Shown here piece after piece: positions 9,255-16,452 of a DNA stretch of 59,375 bases (its first letter is position 1; every line of letters starts with the position of its first letter). Source of the DNA: Pirellulaceae bacterium (lineage in GTDB: Bacteria; Planctomycetota; Planctomycetia; Pirellulales; Pirellulaceae); assembly GCA_024102795.1 (NCBI GenBank), contig JAGFJK010000395.1, positions 1 to 59,375 on the forward strand. Reading direction: 5' to 3'. Under the pieces are notes generated by a model that worked only from the letters and a program-made list of their open reading frames with translations, did no database searches and was not told the origin of the DNA. The position numbers and the translations under genes are program-made.

Positions 9255-9830
9255 TCAGGCCACGTTGGCCGCCGCCCCCTCCTGCCGGAAGGGCAGCCCC
9301 AGACGTTCCAGCAGCTCGCGGGCCTCGTCGTTGTTATCCGACGTGGTCACAATCGTGATATTCATTCCCTGGACCCGCGTGAACTTGTCCGGGTTCAGTT
9401 CGGGAAACACCAGTTGTTCGGTCAGTCCCAGGCTGTAGTTGCCGTGGCCGTCGAAGGCCGTGCGGCTGATCCCGCGGAAGTCGCGGACCCGCGGCAGCGC
9501 GATCGAAACCAGCCGGTCCAGAAACTCGTACATCCGGGCCTTGCGCAAGGTCACCTTGCACCCGATGCTCATCCCCTCCCGCAGGCGGAAACCGGCGATC
9601 GACTTGCGGGCCAGCGTGATCACCGGTTTCTGGCCGGTGATCTGCGCCAACGCCTCGACGGCGGCCTCCAGGTGCTTCTTTTCCTGGATCGCCGCGCCGA
9701 CGCCCATGTTGACGACGATCTTTTCCAGCCGCGGCAGGGCCAGCCGGTTCCCGCGGCCCAGGCTTTCGGCCAGCGCGGGCAGGACTTCCTGTTCGTATTT
9801 CAGTTGCAGTCGGGGGATCATGGTCGCCAT
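9255..9830 (-). CDS. rplE: 50S ribosomal protein L5
   Basis: The 191-residue protein contacts 5S rRNA and the P-site tRNA in the central protuberance. ATG at 9830 is preferred to a TTG two codons earlier. The sequence shows the L5 pattern, with [20 protein letters not shown] near the start, then [20 protein letters not shown] and the late [14 protein letters not shown]. Length is slightly above the usual 180, owing to a short C-terminal tail. It lies between rplX and rpsN. Confidence 0.97.
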   Translation of the reverse strand: MATMIPRLQLKYEQEVLPALAESLGRGNRLALPRLEKIVVNMGVGAAIQEKKHLEAAVEALAQITGQKPVITLARKSIAGFRLREGMSIGCKVTLRKARMYEFLDRLVSIALPRVRDFRGISRTAFDGHGNYSLGLTEQLVFPELNPDKFTRVQGMNITIVTTSDNNDEARELLERLGLPFRQEGAAANVA

Positions 9831-9905
9831 GGTCAAAGGTCCGTATCAGTTCGCTGGGCTCGGTCTCAGGGCTCCCGGCAGGCCTCGGCAGTCGCCCGGG
9901 GCCCC

Positions 9906-10250
9906 TCAGGCATCGCGGCGGGACGGGGCCGGCGAAATCTCGCTGACCGCCGCGCCGCACTTCTTGCAGTATCGTTCCTTGGCGCCGTCGCTGCGGAGAC
10001 GAGCTCCCAGCCGCGCCGGCTTCCCGCACTTGGGGCAGATCAGGGCCACGTTGGACAGTTGGACCGGCATCTCCTTCGACAGGCGCCCGCCCTGGGGATT
10101 CTTCTGGCTGCGGCGAACGTGCTTGTAAACGCGGTTGACCCCTTCCACCACGACGCGCCCCGCCAGCCGGTCGACGCTCAGCACCTTGCCGCGCTGCCCG
10201 CGGTCGTCGCCGGCCATCACCTGCACCATGTCATTGACCTTGATCAACAT
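9906..10250 (-). CDS. rplX: 50S ribosomal protein L24
   Basis: The 114-residue protein starts large-subunit assembly by binding domain I of 23S rRNA. The KOW motif (NDMVQVMAGDDRGQRGKVL) is at the N-terminus. The C-half has CPKC and CKKC pairs, a zinc-ribbon seen in many L24 proteins. The start codon region is GTGATG at the rplN stop: either GTG at 10253 or ATG at 10250 could be used, and I chose the ATG, which overlaps the TGA by one base. Translation is probably coupled to rplN. Confidence 0.95.
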   Translation of the reverse strand: MLIKVNDMVQVMAGDDRGQRGKVLSVDRLAGRVVVEGVNRVYKHVRRSQKNPQGGRLSKEMPVQLSNVALICPKCGKPARLGARLRSDGAKERYCKKCGAAVSEISPAPSRRDA

Positions 10251-10618
10251 CACACCACCTCGCTGGCCAGGCTCACGATCTTCATGAAGTTGCGTTCGCG
10301 CAGCTCGCGGGCCACCGCGCCGAAAATGCGCGTGCCCCGCGGATTGCGCTCCGAATCGATCAGCACCACGGCGTTGCTGTCGAAACGGATATAACTGCCG
10401 TCGGCCCGGCGGGTGGGCTGCTTGCAGCGGACGATCACCGCGCGGACGACCGCCTTCTTCTTCACGTCACTGCCGGGAATGACGCTCTTCACGCTGCAGA
10501 TGATCACGTCACCCAGCCCGGCGAATCGCCGCCGCGAACCGCCCAGCACCTTGATGCACATGACCTCCTTGGCGCCCGTGTTGTCGGCCACGGCCAGCCG
10601 CGTTTCCTGTTGGATCAT
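10250..10618 (-). CDS. rplN: 50S ribosomal protein L14
   Basis: The 122-residue protein forms part of the subunit interface and binds silencing factor RsfS in other bacteria. The opening [20 protein letters not shown] and later [15 protein letters not shown] and [16 protein letters not shown] are family signatures, and the length is exactly typical. Its start overlaps the end of rpsQ by four bases (ATGA), and its stop touches rplX, so S17, L14 and L24 are probably translated in a coupled chain. This junction joins the S10 and spc gene groups with no separate promoter visible. Confidence 0.97.
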   Translation of the reverse strand: MIQQETRLAVADNTGAKEVMCIKVLGGSRRRFAGLGDVIICSVKSVIPGSDVKKKAVVRAVIVRCKQPTRRADGSYIRFDSNAVVLIDSERNPRGTRIFGAVARELRERNFMKIVSLASEVV

Positions 10619-10923
10619 GACCGCACTTCCTCACTGCTCGCCTCGCGGGCCGCTTCGCGGAGCGCCGCCAGATCGATATCCGTCCGCTTTTCGATCACCC
10701 GCACCAGGTCCCACCGCTTGAGGTGCGACCGCGGCGGCGCCTCGACAATCTCGACCTTGTCGCCCATCGCCGACTCCTCGCGCTCGTCGTGCACGTAGCA
10801 GATGGTCCGGCGGTGGATGATCTTGCCGTACTTGGGATGCTTGACCTGCCGCGGGATCTCGACCCGCCGCGTCTTTTTCATCTTGTCACTGGTGACGATC
10901 CCAGTTACTACCTTCTTGGGCAT
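10615..10923 (-). CDS. rpsQ: 30S ribosomal protein S17
   Basis: The 102-residue protein binds the 5' domain of 16S rRNA. The OB-fold core is clear ([19 protein letters not shown], then [18 protein letters not shown]). A C-terminal tail of about 20 mostly Ala, Glu and Arg residues extends beyond the E. coli protein. It overlaps rplN by four bases and follows rpmC by 67 bases. Confidence 0.96.
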   Translation of the reverse strand: MPKKVVTGIVTSDKMKKTRRVEIPRQVKHPKYGKIIHRRTICYVHDEREESAMGDKVEIVEAPPRSHLKRWDLVRVIEKRTDIDLAALREAAREASSEEVRS

Positions 10924-10990
10924 GGTACGCCTGAACCTTTGGTCTGCTGGGGAAACCCGATGCTGTTGTGTTGTGTTGCCGGCGGCGCCG

Positions 10991-11203
10991 CTACAGGGCG
11001 GCCGCGATGGTCCGCTGCAGTTCCCGTTCCCGCAGCACCGTCTTGATGCGGGCCACCAGCCGGCGGTTGCGCCGCAGCTCGCTGGGCGCGTCCAACCGTT
11101 CGGTCTGGGCCTGAATCCGCAAGCGGAACAAGGTCTCGATGGTCTCTTTCAGGGTGACTTGCAACTGCTCGTCGCTCATCTCCCGCAATTCCACGGCTTT
11201 CAT
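10991..11203 (-). CDS. rpmC: 50S ribosomal protein L29
   Basis: The 70-residue helical protein stands near the exit tunnel and helps form the docking site for trigger factor and SRP. The opening MKAVELREMSDEQLQVTLKE and the later RRNRRLVARIKTVLRERE show the family. It lies between rplP and rpsQ, as in nearly all S10 operons. Confidence 0.96.
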   Translation of the reverse strand: MKAVELREMSDEQLQVTLKETIETLFRLRIQAQTERLDAPSELRRNRRLVARIKTVLRERELQRTIAAAL

Positions 11204-11270
11204 CGCTGCTCAACTTCCCAGGTCACAAGTTGGTTCCAGTTCCGGGCCGACCCCGCGGGCCCGCCGCGGC

Positions 11271-11687
11271 TCAAGCCAGTCGCCGCCGCACAAAACGCAC
11301 CCGGATCGGCATCTTGTGGGCCAGACGAGCGAAGCAGACCCGCGCCTGCTGCTCGGTCACGCCCCCCAGTTCGTACAGCACGGTCCCCGGCCGCACGGTC
11401 GCCACCCAATGCTCCGGCTCGCCTTTGCCCTTGCCCATCCGGGTTTCCAGCGGGGTCGAGGTGATCGACTTGTGCGGGAACACGCGGACATACAGCCGAC
11501 CCTCGCCGCGGACGTACTGCTGGGCGGCAATACGCCCCGCCTCGATCGTCTGCGCCTTGATCCAGCCGCCTTGCAGAGCCTGCAGTCCGTAGTCGCCGAA
11601 CACCACCTTGTTCCCGCGGGTGGCGTTACCGCTTATACGTCCTCTTTGGCTTTTTCGGTGCTTGACCCGCTTCGGCATCAACGCCAT
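11271..11687 (-). CDS. rplP: 50S ribosomal protein L16
   Basis: The 138-residue protein helps place tRNAs at the A site. ATG at 11687 is supported by AAGGAG 9 bases upstream; a second ATG three codons later would give MPKRVKHRKSQRG. Motifs such as VFGDYGLQALQGGWI, MGKGKGEPEHWVATVRPG and HKMPIRVRFVRR are intact. The first 62 bases of the gene lie inside the end of rpsC in another frame, an unusually long overlap for ribosomal genes. Confidence 0.96.
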   Translation of the reverse strand: MALMPKRVKHRKSQRGRISGNATRGNKVVFGDYGLQALQGGWIKAQTIEAGRIAAQQYVRGEGRLYVRVFPHKSITSTPLETRMGKGKGEPEHWVATVRPGTVLYELGGVTEQQARVCFARLAHKMPIRVRFVRRRLA

Positions 11688-12339
11688 CGATCGCTTCTCC
11701 TTCGAACATGCCCTGGTTGATCCACACCTGCACGCCGATGTGCCCTTGAGCCGTCATCGCCTCGGCGAACCCGTAGTCGATCTTCGCCCGCAACGTGCTC
11801 AGCGGAATCGAACCAGAAATTTGTTTTTCACGGCGAGCCATTTCCGCTCCGCCCAACCGCCCGGCCAGTTGCACCTTGATGCCCTTGGCTCCGGCGTCCA
11901 TCGTCTGTTCCATGGAACGCTTCATCGTGCGGCGGAAACTGGCCCGCTTGGCCAGTTGCTGCGCGATATCCTCGGCCACCAGTTGCGCGTACAACTCCGG
12001 CCGGCCAATCTCCTCAATCTTCAAATTCACCCGCCGCCCGATCAGGTTCTGCAGCTCCTCCTGCAGCAACTCGACCTCCTGCCCCTTCTTGCCGATGATC
12101 AGGCCCGGGCGAGCCACATGCAGCACCACCTTGACCTCATCCCGCGTCCGCTCGATCTCGATCCGATCGATCCCCGCGTTGCGGTACTGCACCTTCTTGG
12201 GGTGATTCTTGATGAAGTTCCGGATCTTGTGGTCTTCCTTGAGCAGGCTGGCAAACTCCTGCTTGGAGGCATACCAGCGGCTCTTCCAGCCCAGCATGAT
12301 GCCGGTGCGGTAACCGATCGGATTGACCTTTTGTCCCAT
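11626..12339 (-). CDS. rpsC: 30S ribosomal protein S3
   Basis: The 237-residue protein lines the mRNA entry channel. ATG at 12339 gives the standard MGQKVNPIGYRTGIMLGW; the upstream frame is not needed. The KH domain (VARPGLIIGKKGQEVELLQ) and the C-domain (KRSMEQTMDAGAKGIKVQLA, then GQIGVQVW-like GHIGVQVWI) are complete. The last 20 or so residues form a basic tail (APKKPKRTYKR) encoded within the first codons of rplP. The stop TAA at 11626-11628 was checked base by base. Confidence 0.96.
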   Translation of the reverse strand: MGQKVNPIGYRTGIMLGWKSRWYASKQEFASLLKEDHKIRNFIKNHPKKVQYRNAGIDRIEIERTRDEVKVVLHVARPGLIIGKKGQEVELLQEELQNLIGRRVNLKIEEIGRPELYAQLVAEDIAQQLAKRASFRRTMKRSMEQTMDAGAKGIKVQLAGRLGGAEMARREKQISGSIPLSTLRAKIDYGFAEAMTAQGHIGVQVWINQGMFEGEAIDGVDAEAGQAPKKPKRTYKR

Positions 12340-12387
12340 GGCTCGACTTTCTCCGCGATGCAGACCGATCCCCAACGGCGATCCCGC

Positions 12388-12750
12388 TCAACTCCCCAAT
12401 TCGTCGATCGACGCCAGCGTGACGTGGATGTGCGAACTGCGCTTCTTGATCACAAAGGCCATGCCGCGGGCCCGCGGCCGGATCCGCTTGAACATCGGCC
12501 CGCCGTCGACCCGCGCCTCGGCGACGATCAAGTCCCGCACGTGGACCGTCTTGCCCCGCGTCTGGTCGGGATCCTGGGCGTTTCCCAGGGCGCTTTGAAT
12601 CACCTTCTCCAGCAACCGGGCGCCCCGCTGGGGCTGGAAGCGGAGAATATCCAGCGCCTCGTCCGCAAACTTGCCGCGAACCATGTCGGCCAGCGGCCGG
12701 ACTTTGCGGGCGCTGATCCGAGCGAATCGGTGTTTGGCCTCGAATGGCAT
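12388..12750 (-). CDS. rplV: 50S ribosomal protein L22
   Basis: The 120-residue protein reaches into the peptide exit tunnel. The core (RISARKVRPLADMVRGK) and the beta-hairpin region (GPMFKRIRPRARGMAFVIKK), where macrolide-resistance changes occur in other species, are both complete. It lies between rpsS and rpsC in standard order. Confidence 0.97.
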   Translation of the reverse strand: MPFEAKHRFARISARKVRPLADMVRGKFADEALDILRFQPQRGARLLEKVIQSALGNAQDPDQTRGKTVHVRDLIVAEARVDGGPMFKRIRPRARGMAFVIKKRSSHIHVTLASIDELGS

Positions 12751-12759
12751 GGCAAACCT

Positions 12760-13029
12760 CTATCTCTTTCCCTTGCCGCCGTGCCCGCGGAAGGTGCGGG
12801 TCGGGGCGAATTCGCCCAGTTTGTGCCCGACCATATCCTCGGTCACGAACACCTTCAAATGCTGCTTGCCGTTGTGAACCAGGAACGTCAGGCCCACAAA
12901 TTCGGGCACAATCGTGCAGGCCCGCGCCCAGGTCTTGAGCGGTTCCTTGGTGCCGTCGTCGATCTGCTTCTGAACCTTGCGGTACAGCTTGTAGTCCACG
13001 TAGGGACCTTTTTTCAGCGACCTGCTCAT
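12760..13029 (-). CDS. rpsS: 30S ribosomal protein S19
   Basis: The 89-residue protein sits in the head of the small subunit and touches the A-site tRNA. The opening [19 protein letters not shown] and the ending [18 protein letters not shown] are typical. It precedes rplV by 9 bases and follows rplB after about 100 bases. Confidence 0.97.
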   Translation of the reverse strand: MSRSLKKGPYVDYKLYRKVQKQIDDGTKEPLKTWARACTIVPEFVGLTFLVHNGKQHLKVFVTEDMVGHKLGEFAPTRTFRGHGGKGKR

Positions 13030-13130
13030 GCTCTCCCGCCGTTTTTCTCGGTCAACTCCCGCCGCAACTTCGACCTACACCACCGATCCCCGGCCAACTC
13101 CCGGAACGCTCCGCGACCAACTCGCACACG

Positions 13131-13991
13131 TCACTTCGGCAGCCGCAACTGACCGTACCGCCGCGACCGCCGCCGCCGGACAATCGCCGCATTGGACGGT
13201 TTGCGCCGGTTGCGCGTCGCGCCGCCCTTGGCCGGCTTGCCGGTCGGACTGACCGGATGCCGTCCACCCTTGGTCCGCCCCTCGCCGCCGCCGTGCGGGT
13301 GGTCGATCGGGTTCATGGCCGTGCCCCGCACATGCGGGCGACGACCCAGCCAGCGCTTGCGCCCCGCCTTGCCGAGCCGGACCGCCATGTGGTCCGAGTT
13401 GCCTACCTTGCCGATCGTGGCCCGGCACTTGGAGGGCAAGCGGCGGATTTCCCCGCTCGGCAGGGTGATCTGAGCCCAATCGGCTTCGCGAGCCACCAGC
13501 GTCGCACCCACCCCCGCGCTGCGACACAAGGCCGCTCCCCGCCCCGGAAGCACCTCAATGGCATGGATCGCCGACCCCAACGGAATGTTCTTCAACGGCA
13601 GGCAGTTGCCGGCGTTCGGCGGCGCATCCGGGCCGCTCTCCAGCTTCTGACCCACCTTCAATCCGTCAGGAGCCAGAACGTAGCGTTTCTCCCCGTCCGC
13701 GTAGTGCAGCAAGGCAATCCGGGCACTGCGATTGGGATCGTACTGAATCGACGCCACCGTGGCCGGAATGCCGTCCTTGGCGCGTCGAAAGTCGATCACC
13801 CGATACTGCCGCTTGTGGCCACCGCCCCGATGCCGGCAAGTAATCTTGCCCTGATTGTTGCGGCCGCCCGTCTTGCGGACCTTCCGCAGCAACCCCTTCT
13901 CCGGCTGCGCGCCCTTGGTCAACTCGGCGAAGTCGCTGACGCTGGCGTTGCGCCGCCCCGGTGACGTCGGCTTGTATTGTCGAATTCCCAT
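13131..13991 (-). CDS. rplB: 50S ribosomal protein L2
   Basis: The 286-residue protein is needed for subunit joining and peptidyl transfer. It opens [18 protein letters not shown]. The C-terminal hallmark region near the conserved active-site His reads [19 protein letters not shown]. Length is slightly above the 273 of E. coli. It follows rplW after a spacer containing a 20-bp tandem repeat. Confidence 0.97.
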   Translation of the reverse strand: MGIRQYKPTSPGRRNASVSDFAELTKGAQPEKGLLRKVRKTGGRNNQGKITCRHRGGGHKRQYRVIDFRRAKDGIPATVASIQYDPNRSARIALLHYADGEKRYVLAPDGLKVGQKLESGPDAPPNAGNCLPLKNIPLGSAIHAIEVLPGRGAALCRSAGVGATLVAREADWAQITLPSGEIRRLPSKCRATIGKVGNSDHMAVRLGKAGRKRWLGRRPHVRGTAMNPIDHPHGGGEGRTKGGRHPVSPTGKPAKGGATRNRRKPSNAAIVRRRRSRRYGQLRLPK

Positions 13992-13994
13992 CGT

Positions 13995-14034
13995 CCGTTT
14001 CGCTCCGCTATCGCCCGTTTCGCTGCGCTATCGC
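13995..14034. repeat. 20-bp tandem duplication in the rplB-rplW spacer
   Basis: CCGTTTCGCTCCGCTATCGC (13995-14014) is followed directly by a copy with one changed base (14015-14034). A weaker third copy may follow up to about 14055. The repeat falls in the 76-base gap between two ribosomal genes, where spacers are usually short and unique. Confidence 0.8.
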
Positions 14035-14067
14035 CTGGCTTGCTCCACTACTGCCGGCCACCAGCCG

Positions 14068-14409
14068 CTAGAAGAAGCTGATCCGATGTTCGGCGTCGAG
14101 CGTCACGATCGCCCGCTTCCAGTCCTTGGTGTACCCCATCCGGAAGCGGTGCCGGCGCGGCTTGCCCCGCCGGTTCTGCGTCCGCACCTTGAGCACCTTG
14201 ACTTCAAACAACTCCTGCACCGCCTGCCGCACGTCATCCTTCGTGGCCAACGGATTCACCTCAAAGGCATACTGATTGTTCCGCGTGGCGCGGTGCATGC
14301 CCTTCTCGGTCACCAGGGGCCGCAAGATGACCTGATGCGGCGCCAGCACCAGGCGCGTCTTACCGCCGCTCCGGGCCGCCGTCGCGGACTGCAAAGCCGT
14401 GGTCGTCAT
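14068..14409 (-). CDS. rplW: 50S ribosomal protein L23
   Basis: The 113-residue protein is the main docking site for trigger factor and SRP at the exit tunnel. An N-terminal extension of about 20 residues precedes the core (HQVILRPLVTEKGMHRATRN). The core continues with YAFEVNPLATKDDVRQAVQ and the loop NRRGKPRRHRFRMGYTKDWK. Its ATG overlaps the rplD stop by four bases, so translation is likely coupled. Confidence 0.96.
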   Translation of the reverse strand: MTTTALQSATAARSGGKTRLVLAPHQVILRPLVTEKGMHRATRNNQYAFEVNPLATKDDVRQAVQELFEVKVLKVRTQNRRGKPRRHRFRMGYTKDWKRAIVTLDAEHRISFF

Positions 14410-15074
14410 TCCTGATCCTCCCCGCCCGCCCGCTGCGAGCCATTGCCGGCGGCGGAAGCCGACCGGATCCTGTCCAGAGCCGCGCGCGTCACCAACATGC
14501 GGCGCGGCGCGAGCACCGCCAGAGCATTCAGCTCCGACACGGGAGCCACCGTCACGCCGCGGATGTTGCGAGCGCTCTTGTACACGTTGACGTCATGATC
14601 CGCCGTGGCGACCAGCGTGCTCAACTGCCCCAGCTTCAAGGCCCGCAGGATCTCCGCCATCTCCCGGGTCCGCGGCTGGGCGAACGACAAGTCGTCGATC
14701 ACCACCAATTGCTGGTCCTGGATCTTGGAGGCGATGGCCATCCGAGTCGCGGCGCGGACCGCCTTCTTGGGCAAGCGGTAGGAAAAGTCCCGCGGCCGCT
14801 TGGCGAAGATATGCCCGCCCCCGCGGCGGATGCCCGATCGCCGCGAACCGGCCCGCGCGTTGCCCGTGCCCTTCTGCCGGTACATCTTCTTGGTCGACCC
14901 GGACACCTCGCCCCGCGAACGACTGCGGAACGTGCCCTGCCGCAAATTGGCCTGGTACATCACGACCGCTTCGTGCAGCAACTGACGGCTGATTCGCGGA
15001 GCGATCTCCGCCGGATCAATTTCGTAGCTGCCGACCTCTTTGCCGGACCGGTCGTAGACGGGTAAGGTTGCCAT
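14406..15074 (-). CDS. rplD: 50S ribosomal protein L4
   Basis: The 222-residue protein enters the exit tunnel wall, and in E. coli it represses the S10 operon. ATG at 15074 is chosen (MATLPVYDRSGKEVG). The tunnel loop region is recognisable as TFRSRSRGEVSGSTKKMYRQ and KGTGNARAGSRRSGIRRGGG. The C-terminal part (LSFAQPRTREMAEILRAL and later VLAPRRMLVTRAAL) is complete. No evidence shows whether L4 control operates here. Confidence 0.97.
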   Translation of the reverse strand: MATLPVYDRSGKEVGSYEIDPAEIAPRISRQLLHEAVVMYQANLRQGTFRSRSRGEVSGSTKKMYRQKGTGNARAGSRRSGIRRGGGHIFAKRPRDFSYRLPKKAVRAATRMAIASKIQDQQLVVIDDLSFAQPRTREMAEILRALKLGQLSTLVATADHDVNVYKSARNIRGVTVAPVSELNALAVLAPRRMLVTRAALDRIRSASAAGNGSQRAGGEDQE

Positions 15075-15138
15075 ATCTTTCGTCCCTGCCACTCAAATCC
15101 CCCAACGCCGGGAACCGTCCCCCGGCCCGGGAAGTGCC

Positions 15139-15858
15139 TCACAGTTTATTGGTCGCGCGGATCACCAGAAAACCGCCGTTGGGCCCGGGCACCGCGCCGT
15201 GAACCAGCAGCAGATTGTGCTCCTCGTCGATCTTCACGACGCGCAGATTGCGGACGGTCGTCCGAGCATTGCCGTACTGCCCCGACATCCGTTTGCCGCG
15301 AAAGGTCCGGCTGGGACAGGCACTCATCCCGGAACTGCCCCCGTGACGATGCACCTTCTTGACGCCGTGGGTCGCTCGCTGACCCGAGAAATTATGGCGC
15401 CGCATGACGCCCGAGAAGCCGCGGCCCTTGCTGGTCCCCGTCACGTCGACGGCCTTGATTTCCGCCAGGTCCCTGACGGTCACCTGCTGCCCCACCTGCA
15501 GCCCGCCGGCCGAGCAGCGCAGTTCGCGGATGAACTGCTTCGGTTCGCAGTCGGCCTTCGGGGGGAGCTGAACGCCGGCCGCAGCCCGCTTCCGGGCCCG
15601 CTTGCTCTCCAGCCGGCTGGCAACATGACCACGTTCACTTCGGCGAGCCTGCGAGCGGCGCGAGCGGCGCTGATTGTCGCGCGGCCGCCGCTTATCGAGG
15701 AACCCCAACTGAACCGCCTCGTAGCCGTCCCGTTCAGGGCTTCGCAACTGCAGGACATGACAGGGACCCGCCTCGATCACCGTAACGGGAATCGCCGCGC
15801 CCGCATCGTCATAAATCTGTGTCATCCCGACCTTGCGGCCGAGTATTCCCTGTGCCAT
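15139..15858 (-). CDS. rplC: 50S ribosomal protein L3
   Basis: The 239-residue protein reaches the peptidyl-transferase centre. It opens MAQGILGRKVGMTQIYDDAG and carries the signature GFSGVMRRHNFSGQRATHGV. Between residues 55 and 110 it has a basic insert rich in Arg and Ala that is absent in the 209-residue E. coli protein. It lies between rpsJ and rplD in standard order. Confidence 0.97.
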   Translation of the reverse strand: MAQGILGRKVGMTQIYDDAGAAIPVTVIEAGPCHVLQLRSPERDGYEAVQLGFLDKRRPRDNQRRSRRSQARRSERGHVASRLESKRARKRAAAGVQLPPKADCEPKQFIRELRCSAGGLQVGQQVTVRDLAEIKAVDVTGTSKGRGFSGVMRRHNFSGQRATHGVKKVHRHGGSSGMSACPSRTFRGKRMSGQYGNARTTVRNLRVVKIDEEHNLLLVHGAVPGPNGGFLVIRATNKL

Positions 15859-15984
15859 CGCCTGATTTCCCGTGATCTGTTGCCGGCGGGATTGCGAGAA
15901 CGGACCTGCCCGTCCCGAATTACCCGCCCGGCGTCCGTGTCATATCAGCTCTCAAGAGACTTTCGCAGCATACGCCCGACGTCG

Positions 15985-16308
15985 TCAGCGACTGGAAGCC
16001 TTGATCTTAATATCCACACCAGCCGGAAGGCTCAACTTGTTCAACGCCTCAATCGTCTTGGCCGTGGCCTGGACGATGTCGATCAACCGCTTGTGAGTCC
16101 GAATCTCGAACTGCTGCCGAGCCTTCTTGTCCACATGCGGACCCGACAACACCGTATACCGCTCGATCCGCGTGGGCAGCGGAATCGGCCCGTGCACCTC
16201 CGAATGCGTGCGCTTGGCCGTGTCCACGATCTCCTGGGCGCTCTGGTCCAGGATGGCGTGGTCATAGGCTTCCATGCGGATCCTGATAACTTCAGTCTGG
16301 CCGCTCAC
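15985..16308 (-). CDS. rpsJ: 30S ribosomal protein S10
   Basis: The 107-residue protein belongs to the 30S head and also acts as NusE in antitermination with NusB. The start is a GTG at 16308 ([17 protein letters not shown] as translated) with GGAG 8 bases before it. The frame continues upstream to 16410 but has no family resemblance there. The sequence is typical ([20 protein letters not shown], then [12 protein letters not shown]). It is the first gene of the S10 block, preceded by a strong promoter. Confidence 0.95.
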   Translation of the reverse strand: MSGQTEVIRIRMEAYDHAILDQSAQEIVDTAKRTHSEVHGPIPLPTRIERYTVLSGPHVDKKARQQFEIRTHKRLIDIVQATAKTIEALNKLSLPAGVDIKIKASSR

Positions 16309-16410
16309 AAGGGAAACTCCTGCAATCGGGCAACCGGCACGGGCCAGGAAGGAAGCGGCCGCGGTCGCCGAGCCCGCCAGTGATCTTTTTCGTTTCGGGG
16401 GAAACCACAA

Positions 16411-16439
16411 ATCATAAAAGTCTTCCGTCCGCTCGTCAA
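16411..16439 (-). promoter_or_regulatory. Strong sigma70-like promoter before the S10 genes
   Basis: On the minus strand TTGACG (16434-16439) and TATGAT (16411-16416) are separated by exactly 17 bases, five of six matches to consensus in each box. It starts 14 bases after the fusA stop, so the S10-spc block probably has its own transcription start. The leader to the rpsJ GTG would be about 95 bases. Confidence 0.75.
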
Positions 16440-16452
16440 CGGCATCGAGCGA

